NCBI GenBank assembly: GCA_031296165.1
Contig: JARLGF010000110.1
Span: forward strand, 1-34,497
Origin: Occallatibacter sp.
Lineage (GTDB): Bacteria; Acidobacteriota; Terriglobia; Terriglobales; Acidobacteriaceae
Length of the DNA stretch: 34,497 nt
Direction of reading: 5' to 3'
Below the pieces are notes generated by a model. The model saw nothing but the letters and a program-made list of their open reading frames with translations, had not been told where the DNA came from and did not search any database. Both the position numbers and the translations under genes were made by a program. Shown piece by piece: positions 26,135 to 34,497 of this stretch. Each line of letters opens with the position of its first letter. The first letter of the stretch is position 1.

Positions 26135-27208
26135 TCAGCCATTGCGGGCCGGGGCATCCTTTTCGCATCTTGCTGAAAATGAGTGAGTAAACCTCTGTCC
26201 AGGACGCAAAGTCTGCAGTGCCGCGAGTAACGATGTGGCAAGCGCAGGGGCGGTGCCCTCCGGGGCGAGCCATACGCCGGGCTGATTGCGAAGCAGGTCC
26301 ACAACCCCTTGCGAAGCCGGTAAGGCAACAAGGGGCAGTCCTCCGGCAGCCGCCTCCAGAAGAGCGTTAGGCATGCCCTCGTGCCGCGACGGGAGCACAA
26401 AGAGCGTGGCCCCTGGAAAGAATGCATAGGGCCGGCGAACGTACCCGGCAAAGCGGACTGCTGCGGCCAGACCCAGCTCACGGCACTGGGCTTGCAGAGA
26501 TGTTTCTTCCAGACCGGCGCCAGCGATGACCAGGTCGGCGTGAGGGAAGTTTTGACGCACTGTGGCAAATGCCCGCAGCAGCAAATCAAAGCCTTTTTCT
26601 GGCGACAGTCTTCCCACCGCCAGCAGATGCGGGCCTGGGCCTGCCCACTGTTTAGGATCGTTTGCCGCTGCCCTGATTTCATCCAGATCCACAGGATTTG
26701 GCAAAACCGCAATCAAATCGTCTTCGATACCCAACTGCCGGGCCAGATCTTCGGCCATGGCGTTGGATTGGCAGATCACGCGATCCGCATGGCGGTAGAG
26801 CATCCGGTAAAGGAGGCACGTATAGACGGGCAGCCCGGCAAAGGCTAAATCGGACGAGACCATGCTGTTTTGCCGCACGAGTATGCGGGTGACTGGCGGG
26901 AAGAAGGGATGGAGCAGGAGCACCAGAAAATTCAAGTGCGCCATTCCAGACAGGATCAGGTCCGGTTTGAGCCGCCTCACCAACTTGAGCAACCGGAATG
27001 CTCCCGAGCGCACCCGTGGAGCGGCCAGAGCGTGAATGGTCACCCAGGGTGGGAGATCGAACGTGCCGGCATCTGCCTGTGTGACCAGTCCCAGGTGCAA
27101 TTCGTACTTTTCGCGGGACAGACCTCGCGCCAGCAGGGCGGTTACCTGTTCTGCGCCGCCCCCCCCCAGATGAGGGATCAGCAAAAGGATCCTGAGACGT
27201 TGCGCCAT
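26135..27208 (-). CDS. GT4-type glycosyltransferase
   Basis: MAQRLRILLLIPHLGGGGAEQVTALLARGL..., VICQSNAMAEDLARQLGI, LPNPVDLDEIRAA, FVLPSRHEGMPNALLEAAAGGLPLVAL. Confidence 0.92.
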   Translation of the reverse strand: MAQRLRILLLIPHLGGGGAEQVTALLARGLSREKYELHLGLVTQADAGTFDLPPWVTIHALAAPRVRSGAFRLLKLVRRLKPDLILSGMAHLNFLVLLLHPFFPPVTRILVRQNSMVSSDLAFAGLPVYTCLLYRMLYRHADRVICQSNAMAEDLARQLGIEDDLIAVLPNPVDLDEIRAAANDPKQWAGPGPHLLAVGRLSPEKGFDLLLRAFATVRQNFPHADLVIAGAGLEETSLQAQCRELGLAAAVRFAGYVRRPYAFFPGATLFVLPSRHEGMPNALLEAAAGGLPLVALPASQGVVDLLRNQPGVWLAPEGTAPALATSLLAALQTLRPGQRFTHSFSARCEKDAPARNG

Positions 27209-27330
27209 GGAATTCCAGAAGAGCAACGTGAGTATAAGCCAGATTTCTCCAACTGAGTGTTTTGGCTGTCACTCATACGATCAATACCGAAAGTGCTATT
27301 CCCATGCAATCTTCTGCATGATAGTTTTCA

Positions 27331-28572
27331 ATGAGTATCAGGCTTCCCATGCCGGCTTCAGAAACGCGCCATCCCGTTGCAAGTTCGCCGACTCCTCCAG
27401 CGACCGTAACGTCGATGGTTGTCGGTGTCACACATGCGCAGACGTGTCTGGTTCTTGGCGCACGACTGCGTGTACTGCGTGAGGCAGGCTTTCAGGTAAC
27501 GGTGGTGTCAAGTCCAGGAGAGTTGCTGGACAGCACCGCGGCCAAGGAAGGCGTCGAGTCGATTGCGATCCCCATCCGCCGGGGAATCGCACCGATTGCA
27601 GATCTATGGTCGTTGGTGCGGCTCTGGTGGCTGCTGTGCAAGATCAAGCCGGACATGATCGAGTTCAGTACTCCCAAGGCCGGGCTGCTGGGTACCCTGG
27701 CTGGCAGGCTGTGCGGTGTGCCGGTACGAGTTTATATGCTGCGCGGACTCAAGCTTGAAACCTCTACCGGATTGAAGCGCCGGATTTTACTGATGGCAGA
27801 GCGATTGGCATGTGCCTGTGCGCATGTTGTGCTGTGCAACAGCAAGAGCCTGCGCGCCAAAGCCCTTGCGCTGGGAATTGCGCCAGCAGGCAAGCTTCAT
27901 CTGCTTGGAGAGGGTAGCAGCAACGGGGTAGATATGGAGTTATTCTCTCCGGGGCCAAGCGACATACGCGGTCGTCTCGGCCTTGGCCACGAAGCATATG
28001 TGGTGGGTTTTGTGGGGCGCTTGACACGCGACAAGGGGCTTCCTGAACTGATTCAGGCCTTCGATTCCATTCTGAAAGCAGAACCTGAAACTCACTTGCT
28101 GTTGGTGGGGTGGTTCGATGCCGCCGAGGACGCGCTGGATGGCAAGATGCGCGCTCGGATAGAAGGCCATCCGCAGATTCATTGCACCGGGTTTGTGGAG
28201 GACACGGCTCCCTACTACCGCGCCATGGACCTGATGGTGTTGCCCACCTGGCGGGAGGGATTTCCCAACGTGGTGCTGGAGGCCGCGGCTACTGGGATTC
28301 CTGTCATAACCACGGAGTCCACGGGTTCGCGAGACTCGGTGGTGCCGGAGGTGACCGGTCTACTGATCCCGCCCGGCTATCCTGAAGCAATTTGCGAAGC
28401 AGTGCTGAGACTGCTCCGCAACCCGGAGCGCCGTCTCCAGATGGGACTGGCCGCACGCGCCTGGGTTCTTCAGAACTTCATCGATGAACGCGTACTGGGG
28501 CTTACAGCGGCCTATTACAAGAGTCTGCTGAAGACGGCAACGGAAGGAGAACCAGGCTCGACATCCCGGTAG
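27331..28572 (+). CDS. GT4-type glycosyltransferase
   Basis: ...VLREAGFQVTVVSSPGE..., LGEGSSNGVDMELFSP, VGFVGRLTRDKGLPELIQAF, LMVLPTWREGFPNVVLEAAATGIPVITTESTGSRDSV. Confidence 0.93.
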   Translation: MSIRLPMPASETRHPVASSPTPPATVTSMVVGVTHAQTCLVLGARLRVLREAGFQVTVVSSPGELLDSTAAKEGVESIAIPIRRGIAPIADLWSLVRLWWLLCKIKPDMIEFSTPKAGLLGTLAGRLCGVPVRVYMLRGLKLETSTGLKRRILLMAERLACACAHVVLCNSKSLRAKALALGIAPAGKLHLLGEGSSNGVDMELFSPGPSDIRGRLGLGHEAYVVGFVGRLTRDKGLPELIQAFDSILKAEPETHLLLVGWFDAAEDALDGKMRARIEGHPQIHCTGFVEDTAPYYRAMDLMVLPTWREGFPNVVLEAAATGIPVITTESTGSRDSVVPEVTGLLIPPGYPEAICEAVLRLLRNPERRLQMGLAARAWVLQNFIDERVLGLTAAYYKSLLKTATEGEPGSTSR

Positions 28573-28580
28573 TGGGGTTT

Positions 28581-29093
28581 CTACGCCTTGTCCGGATCAC
28601 GGGGAAAGAGGTCCGGTTGCTCGATTGCCTTGTGTGAAGTATCGGACCGCTTGCGGCCTGCGGCGCCAATCAAGCTAACCACCTCCAGCGACCGGATGGA
28701 CTGCCGGGGCACATAAATCCTCTGTGTATTCGACCGCGCATCCGGTGGGGTGAGCAGAAGCCCGGCGCCTTCCACCAGCGACAGGTCATTCACTGCCAGA
28801 CCTTCGAGTTCTTCCCCATCGGTGAGTGTCATCCGCATCCACAGTCCTGCAGTGCGGGGCCGGATGGAAAAACGCTTATGCAGGAGCCGCTCGGGATTTG
28901 CCGTTTCGCCGGCAGGGAAGTCGCGCACATAGCAAACCCACTTCACCTGATCCCAGGCGATGCGCATTACTTTTCCGGTGAGGTCCAGAATCTCCAGTTC
29001 CGTCGCATCGTGGCCGAAACTGGTGCCTGCGTAGCCGGCGTACCAGTCGCGGGAGAACTTGCGTACGATCACCGGTTTGCGAACGGAAGCCAT
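28581..29093 (-). CDS. Hypothetical protein
   Basis: Start at MASVRKPVIVRKFSRDWYAGY (29093), ORF open to 29198; convergent with the 27331-28572 gene, 8-bp gap. Confidence 0.7.
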   Translation of the reverse strand: MASVRKPVIVRKFSRDWYAGYAGTSFGHDATELEILDLTGKVMRIAWDQVKWVCYVRDFPAGETANPERLLHKRFSIRPRTAGLWMRMTLTDGEELEGLAVNDLSLVEGAGLLLTPPDARSNTQRIYVPRQSIRSLEVVSLIGAAGRKRSDTSHKAIEQPDLFPRDPDKA

Positions 29094-29324
29094 CGCTCTG
29101 GATTGTCGCACGAACCGGGGCCTCCACGGATGGGGCTTGGTCCGTGGTGGGGTGCCGGGGGAGAGCCGCGAACGGAAATAGCGGCATATGTGGTGCATCT
29201 AACCCTAGCCAACCGGGCCGAGTTGTGTTAATGTACTGGTTTGCCAGCTCTGCCGGTTTGTGCTGTAAGGGTAACAACATCAGGTACTTGGCAGAGACAT
29301 GAGACGGCGGAAGCAGGGAACGGA

Positions 29325-31412
29325 ATGCCCGACTACATCTATCTCTTGGATAACCGGCTGTCGACCGACCAGCAGCACGCTTTACGCCAGATGCGCGAAG
29401 CTGCCCGTGAAGCTGGCCTGATCCTCTTTCTAACCGGAGATGCGATCCGCGATCTGACCAGTGGCCACGCTGTGCGAGGCCTCGAAGTATCAGTTCACGG
29501 AAATGCGCTTAAGCTCAAGAAAACAATCGAGAAATTAGGCGGAAAGATCTGGGGAGAAAGTGAGGCTTTACGCAGCCTCTACGTGTGTTTTCCCGGAACC
29601 GTTCGTGTGGATGTCATCAGTACACTTCGCGTCGAATATCCCAAGCCGGGCAAGCCTGTATATCATCCGGCCTCTATCCAGGAAGACCTGCGCCGCCGCG
29701 ATTTTACCGTCAATGCGATGGCTATTTCGCTCAACGAGGGATCGTTCGGGCTGTTAATGGACCCCTTGAATGGGGCAGCGGATATTGAGACCCGGACACT
29801 TCGTCTGGTCTCAAATTATGGCTTTCTTGAGGAGCCCTCGCTGCTGATTCGTGCCACGCGGTACCTAGCGCGGCTGGAATGGGAACTTGATCCCAAGACC
29901 AGGACCCGGTACGAGAACGCAAAGAACGAGGGAGTGATTGAATATCTGTCCGCCGAGGCGCGCAGCCAGGAACTCGAGCAGATTGGCCACGAGGATGAGG
30001 GCCTGAAAGTATTGAGGGCGTTGGAAGACGAGGGCTGGATGAAGGTCCTCTTCCCGGCATGGACTTCTGCCAAGGCCGACGAAGAGAAGTTGAAGGCCCT
30101 GCATGATCTGGCGGTCGAGCTGCTGTTGCAGGGGGTCCATGCCGATATGTCCGCGGCGCAGATTCAGTTGCTGACTGCCAAGCTGGCCCCCAAGGATCTG
30201 GCGTCGCTAAAGAAGCTGATGCTGCGTCCGGGTTTCGTCGAGGAATGGAGCAACCTGGATTTACTGGCGGCAGGGTTTGCGAAGGTGCTGTTGGCTAAAG
30301 GGAATGCTACGCCCTCGGCCAGCTATAAGCTTTTTACAAGCTATGATCCAGAAGCGATTCTGTGGCTTGGATTTACAAGCAAGGACCCGGCTGTTCAGGA
30401 GCGTTTTAACCAGTTCCTCAAGGTTTGGCCCGAAGCCCGTCAGCGCATCCCTCATGCCCTGATGCAGGAGATGCGTATTACTCCTGAACTGGCGACCTAT
30501 AACGAGATTGTGCAGGCTGTTTTCCTGGAGTTGATTGACGGTAGGTTGACTACCCCGGAAGAGATTCGTGCTTATCTTGAACCGCATTCACCGCCCGCTC
30601 CGCCGCCGAAAGAGATCATCAAGAGGCCGCGCGCCAAGAGAGGCGCCGACGCCAAACTCAAGGAGCAATCGTACGAAGACGATGAAGACTCCGGAGACGG
30701 TTCGGATGTGGACGAGGATCTGGACGATATCGGCGGCGATGAAGATGAAATTGATCTTGGTCTGAGCATACCTAAGGCCGATCTGGATTCCGATATGGCG
30801 GAAGAAAACGAATCCGCTGAAGATGAACTTGACGACGCAGAGCATGCGCAGGTTACCGCTGCCGTGAAGCCTGCAGTTAGGAAGTCTGCCAAACCTGAGG
30901 TCGCAAAGAAGTCACAGTCTCCCGTTTTGACGTCAACTCCCAAGACGGTTGAAAAGACGGTCGCCAAGCCTACTGCCGAAAAGCCTGAGAAGACTAAAAA
31001 AACTCAGCTTTTGTCCCCGCCAAAACCGGGATTAAAGCCATTATCGAAACCCGTGCCGGTAGCGAAGTCCACAGCGGGGGGCGTGAAGCCTCATGCGTCT
31101 TCTGCCAAGGCAAAGCACGTGCTCGTTGCTGTTCCAGCCAAGGCCAAAGCGACTCCCGCAGTGAAGAAGTCCGCGCCTGTCGCAGGCGTAGTTAAGGGAA
31201 GCAAATCTTCCAAGCCGATTGCCGTTAAATTTGCTGCCAGCGGGAAACCGGTAGTCAGGGTTCCAGTCAAGGCACCTGCTAAGGCTCCGACCAAGCCTCC
31301 GGTCAAGACGATTGCAAAAGCCGCACCAGCCAAATCGCAACAAGCAAAGGGCAAGCCTGTTCACGCTGCGAGTTCCAAGGTAAAGCCGTCCAAGCCTGCC
31401 AGGAAGCGCTAG
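29325..31412 (+). CDS. tRNA nucleotidyltransferase/poly(A) polymerase-like protein with acidic and Lys/Ala/Pro-rich C-terminal tail
   Basis: Head-domain features (AIRDLTSGHAVRGLEVSVHG, EDLRRRDFTVNAMAISL, LLMDPLNGAADIETRTLRLV) followed by about 250 aa of low complexity. Start MPDYIYLLDN at 29325, ORF open to 29241. Confidence 0.82.
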   Translation: MPDYIYLLDNRLSTDQQHALRQMREAAREAGLILFLTGDAIRDLTSGHAVRGLEVSVHGNALKLKKTIEKLGGKIWGESEALRSLYVCFPGTVRVDVISTLRVEYPKPGKPVYHPASIQEDLRRRDFTVNAMAISLNEGSFGLLMDPLNGAADIETRTLRLVSNYGFLEEPSLLIRATRYLARLEWELDPKTRTRYENAKNEGVIEYLSAEARSQELEQIGHEDEGLKVLRALEDEGWMKVLFPAWTSAKADEEKLKALHDLAVELLLQGVHADMSAAQIQLLTAKLAPKDLASLKKLMLRPGFVEEWSNLDLLAAGFAKVLLAKGNATPSASYKLFTSYDPEAILWLGFTSKDPAVQERFNQFLKVWPEARQRIPHALMQEMRITPELATYNEIVQAVFLELIDGRLTTPEEIRAYLEPHSPPAPPPKEIIKRPRAKRGADAKLKEQSYEDDEDSGDGSDVDEDLDDIGGDEDEIDLGLSIPKADLDSDMAEENESAEDELDDAEHAQVTAAVKPAVRKSAKPEVAKKSQSPVLTSTPKTVEKTVAKPTAEKPEKTKKTQLLSPPKPGLKPLSKPVPVAKSTAGGVKPHASSAKAKHVLVAVPAKAKATPAVKKSAPVAGVVKGSKSSKPIAVKFAASGKPVVRVPVKAPAKAPTKPPVKTIAKAAPAKSQQAKGKPVHAASSKVKPSKPARKR

Positions 31413-31441
31413 ACTCTCGAACTGATAAAGCTGTATTAGCA

Positions 31442-31480
31442 GGTAGCGAATTTGCGATTTCCTGTCGAAGATTCGCTACC
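31442..31480. promoter_or_regulatory. Perfect 10-bp inverted repeat between the CCA-like gene and the GH38 gene
   Basis: GGTAGCGAAT - 19 bp - ATTCGCTACC. Confidence 0.55.
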
Positions 31481-31537
31481 CCACGCCTTATTATGGATTG
31501 GCTACCCGAACAGCTTGCAGTACCCAAGGAGATGAAC

Positions 31538-34114
31538 ATGACGCTCGTCGCAATGAATCGGAAACTTCCAAACCGGACTTGGCTAGCCGCTGTATGGCTT
31601 GCCGCCAGTTTGCTGTTTATACCAATGTCGATGGCCCAGGGCGCAGGGCAGAGCGCGCCCCCGAATACTGGTGTATGGCCAGCGGGCTCGGATCAGTATA
31701 CCTTTCATATGATTGGGAACGCGCATATCGATCCTGTCTGGTTGTGGCCTTGGTCTGAAGGTGTAGCAGTTGTTCACAGCACGTTCCGGTCGGCATTGGA
31801 CCGCATGAACGAAGATCCGAACGTGACGATGACGACCAGTTCGTCGCAGTTCTACGAGTGGGTTGCGGCGAATGATCCAGCGATGCTGGCGGAGATCAAG
31901 AAGCGCGTGGAAGAAGGGCGCTGGGATCTGGTGAACGGGTGGTGGGTCGAGCCGGATGTGAATATACCGAACGGGGAATCGCTTGCGCGGCAAGGACTGT
32001 ATGGGCAGGAAGTGCTGCAACAGCTTTTTGGCCGGACCGCGAAGGTTGGCTACAATCCTGACTCATTTGGTCATCCGGGCAGCTTGCCTCAGATTCTGAA
32101 GCTTGAGGGGATGAACGATTATGTATTTATGCGGCCGGGCGTGCTGGAGAAGAAGATTCCCGGCAATCTGTTCTGGTGGCAGGGGATTGACGGGACACGG
32201 GCGTTGACCTTCCGGATTCTGTTCTCGTACGCCGATGGGAGCCTTTCAGTAGAGCCGCTGATGAAGCGGTCGATAACTGAATTGAGTACGCAACCGCTTC
32301 GGGACGCGATGAGCTTTTTTGGTGTTGGCGATCATGGTGGCGGACCGACTAAGGCGAACATGGCGTCCATCAAGCTGGTGCAATCGGAGCCGGGCGCGCC
32401 GAAGATCTTTTACAGTTCGCCTGACCGGTACTTTGCGGAGGTTCGCGCGAAGCTGAACGCCGCCGATATACCGGTGCTGAAAGACGATCTGCAGCATCAC
32501 TCGGTAGGTTGCTACACGGCAGAGGCATCGGTGAAGAAGGGCAATCGCGAGGCTGAGGCAGCGCTGACGACAGCGGAGAAGATCGCCGCCGTCGGATCGG
32601 TTGTGTGGGGCGCGCATTATCCGAAGAGCGATTTTACGGAATCCTGGAAGCGGGTTCTGTTCCTTCAGTTCCACGACAGCATGGCAGGGACCGCGTTGCC
32701 GGAGCAGTACAAGTCCGTGCATGAAGGGCAGGGGCGTGCGATCGACATTGCGCAGCAGTCGATGTACGTGAATGCGCAAAAACTGGCTTGGGAAGTCCCC
32801 ACCACGGATCCTAATTCAAACTATCTTTTCGTCTTCAATCCTCATGCCTGGAGCACGACTCAGAATGTTGAGTACGATTTTGGCATGAGAGAGAAGACAC
32901 CGGTTACTGTGGAAGATGGAGCGGGCAAGCCGGTTCCGTTCCAGTGGGTGCAAGCCACGACGGCGGCGCAGGGCCGGAGGAGACTTGTGGCGCAGGTGAG
33001 CTTGCCTGCATTTGGATACCAGCAGATACGCATTCGGAATCTGGAACCGAATGACGCCGCGACAACCAGTACGCTCCGGGCGGAAGGCAACGCGCTCGAA
33101 AACGAACATCTCCGCGTAACATTTTCGCCGGATGGAACCCTTGGCATCTTCGATAAGGATGCCGGCAAGGACGTATTTACAGGCGGGCAGACGGGTGCGC
33201 GCGCCGTGGTGTTCAAGGACGAAAACGACACTTGGGCGCACAACTTTGTTGCTTATACCGATGAGCTAGGCGCATTCAAGCAGGACAGTATCAAGCTGAT
33301 CGAAAGCGGCCCGTTGCGTGCGCGGATGCGGGTACACTCTGTGTACGGAAACTCATCGCTCACCACAGACTGGATACTGTATGCGGGCAGCCGCAATGTG
33401 GAAGCGCGCGTTGCACTGGATTGGCACGAGCATATGAAGATGCTGAAGTACTCGTTCCCTGTCGCTGTGCAGAACCCGAAGGCGACGTACGAGATTGCCT
33501 ACGGCGCGATGGATCGCGCGACGAAAAACGAGGAGGATCCGGGGCAGCGCTGGATAGATGTGGACGGAGACCGCAGCGGGACACAATATGGATTTGCTGT
33601 CATCAATGATGCCAAATATGGCTACAGCGTGGATGGAAGCGATTTGCGCGTTTCCGTGGCGCGCGGCGCTGTGTACGCAAATCATATGCCGCAGAAGATC
33701 GAACCGGATAAGGACTACATCTGGCAAGATCAGGGTCTGCAAACATTCAACATGATCCTTGTACCGCACGCCGGGGGCTGGCAGGATGCGGGCATCGTTC
33801 GCAAGGCTGAAGAACTTGTTTCTCCCGCGCTTACCGTTTACCAGGGAATTCACCGTGGAACGCGCCCACTGTCCGATTCGTTTCTCTCTGTTGACGTGCC
33901 TAACGTCGTAATCTCGACAATCAAGCAGGCCGAAGATGGCGACGATCTCATTGTGCGCATGTATGAGACGGCTGGCCGGGAAACCACGGCAAACATCAAT
34001 CTGAAGTTCGCAAAGGCGCACTGGACGGGGAAGCTTCATCCGTTTGAAATCAAGACGCTGCGGATCAAGGCGAAAACATCGGCTATTTCAGAGGTCAATA
34101 TTCTGGAAAAGTAA
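31538..34114 (+). CDS. Glycoside hydrolase family 38 alpha-mannosidase, secreted
   Basis: Signal peptide (...WLAAVWLAASLLFIPMSMAQG), NAHIDPVWLWPWSEG, YNPDSFGHPGSLPQILK, LQFHDSMAGTALPEQY; AAGGAG RBS. Confidence 0.92.
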   Translation: MTLVAMNRKLPNRTWLAAVWLAASLLFIPMSMAQGAGQSAPPNTGVWPAGSDQYTFHMIGNAHIDPVWLWPWSEGVAVVHSTFRSALDRMNEDPNVTMTTSSSQFYEWVAANDPAMLAEIKKRVEEGRWDLVNGWWVEPDVNIPNGESLARQGLYGQEVLQQLFGRTAKVGYNPDSFGHPGSLPQILKLEGMNDYVFMRPGVLEKKIPGNLFWWQGIDGTRALTFRILFSYADGSLSVEPLMKRSITELSTQPLRDAMSFFGVGDHGGGPTKANMASIKLVQSEPGAPKIFYSSPDRYFAEVRAKLNAADIPVLKDDLQHHSVGCYTAEASVKKGNREAEAALTTAEKIAAVGSVVWGAHYPKSDFTESWKRVLFLQFHDSMAGTALPEQYKSVHEGQGRAIDIAQQSMYVNAQKLAWEVPTTDPNSNYLFVFNPHAWSTTQNVEYDFGMREKTPVTVEDGAGKPVPFQWVQATTAAQGRRRLVAQVSLPAFGYQQIRIRNLEPNDAATTSTLRAEGNALENEHLRVTFSPDGTLGIFDKDAGKDVFTGGQTGARAVVFKDENDTWAHNFVAYTDELGAFKQDSIKLIESGPLRARMRVHSVYGNSSLTTDWILYAGSRNVEARVALDWHEHMKMLKYSFPVAVQNPKATYEIAYGAMDRATKNEEDPGQRWIDVDGDRSGTQYGFAVINDAKYGYSVDGSDLRVSVARGAVYANHMPQKIEPDKDYIWQDQGLQTFNMILVPHAGGWQDAGIVRKAEELVSPALTVYQGIHRGTRPLSDSFLSVDVPNVVISTIKQAEDGDDLIVRMYETAGRETTANINLKFAKAHWTGKLHPFEIKTLRIKAKTSAISEVNILEK

Positions 34115-34138
34115 CATCTGCAGGTTGAGTTGCAGTTA

Positions 34139-34201
34139 GCCCAGAGTGTTACCCTTAGTGCCTATCGATATTCTCGATAGATACTGGGTGTCACTCTGGG
34201 C
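34139..34201. promoter_or_regulatory. Long near-continuous intergenic hairpin
   Basis: Outer arms GCCCAGAGTG/CACTCTGGGC; middle ACCC../..GGGT and AGT/ACT; inner CTATCGA-TATTC-TCGATAG. Confidence 0.75.
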
Positions 34202-34242
34202 AAATCATTGGAAGTCCATGCCAGTATTGGAGAAAGGTAGAT

Positions 34243-34497
34243 ATGAGCGAGAAGGAAAGCGATTGGGGAAGAGAGAATCAAATCTGGATTGGCGTGGATG
34301 TTGGTGGCACAAAGACCGCTGTTGTGATTTCATTGGAACCGCCGGTCATGCATGGGCGCATTGAATTTCCTACGCTTCCGGAACAAGGCCCGGATCGGGC
34401 GATTGAACTGATCAAGCAGTCGATTCACAAGTTACTGGATGCGCCAGGGGTTGATAAATCGAAGCTAGGTGGGATCGGCGTCAGTTGCGGTGGACCG
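34243..34497 (+). CDS. ROK-family sugar kinase/regulator, truncated at window edge
   Basis: MSEKESDWGRENQIWIGVDVGGTKTAVVISLEPP...GGIGVSCGGP; open to the window edge. Confidence 0.85.
   Translation, partial: MSEKESDWGRENQIWIGVDVGGTKTAVVISLEPPVMHGRIEFPTLPEQGPDRAIELIKQSIHKLLDAPGVDKSKLGGIGVSCGGP

Noticed and set aside
27303-27320. CATGCA-N6-TGCATG dyad between divergent glycosyltransferase genes
   Set aside because: Short 6-bp arms; too likely by chance to report as an operator without further evidence.

Overview
GC-rich bacterial chromosomal window; the gene content suggests an acidobacterium, but that is inference only. The backbone is a long minus-strand NADH dehydrogenase I operon (nuoA-C-D-orf-E-F-[hicA-hicB]-G-H-J-K-L-M-N, about 17.4 to 3.05 kb). 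lpxD and a small lipoprotein gene follow on the same strand, and a truncated MASE1-like/PAS/GGDEF gene fills the left edge. The operon has no nuoB and no nuoI. It carries a HicAB toxin-antitoxin pair between nuoF and nuoG and an unrecognised 111-aa ORF between nuoD and nuoE, preceded by an SD-like octamer repeat. Next come an orphan cytochrome oxidase subunit III and a pdxT/pdxS pair split by about 2.5 kb of accessory DNA (orphan XRE antitoxin, palindromic repeat cluster, VapBC-like pair, DUF2164-like protein). A glycosyltransferase cluster follows with unusual homopolymeric G/C tracts, a degenerate 30-bp tandem repeat and inverted repeats. The right end holds a CCA-adding-enzyme-like protein with altered catalytic residues and a histone H1-like tail, a GH38 alpha-mannosidase, a large intergenic hairpin, and the start of a ROK-family gene. 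I found no CRISPR array, rRNA, tRNA or intact transposase. All family calls come from reading the translations by eye; nothing was searched.
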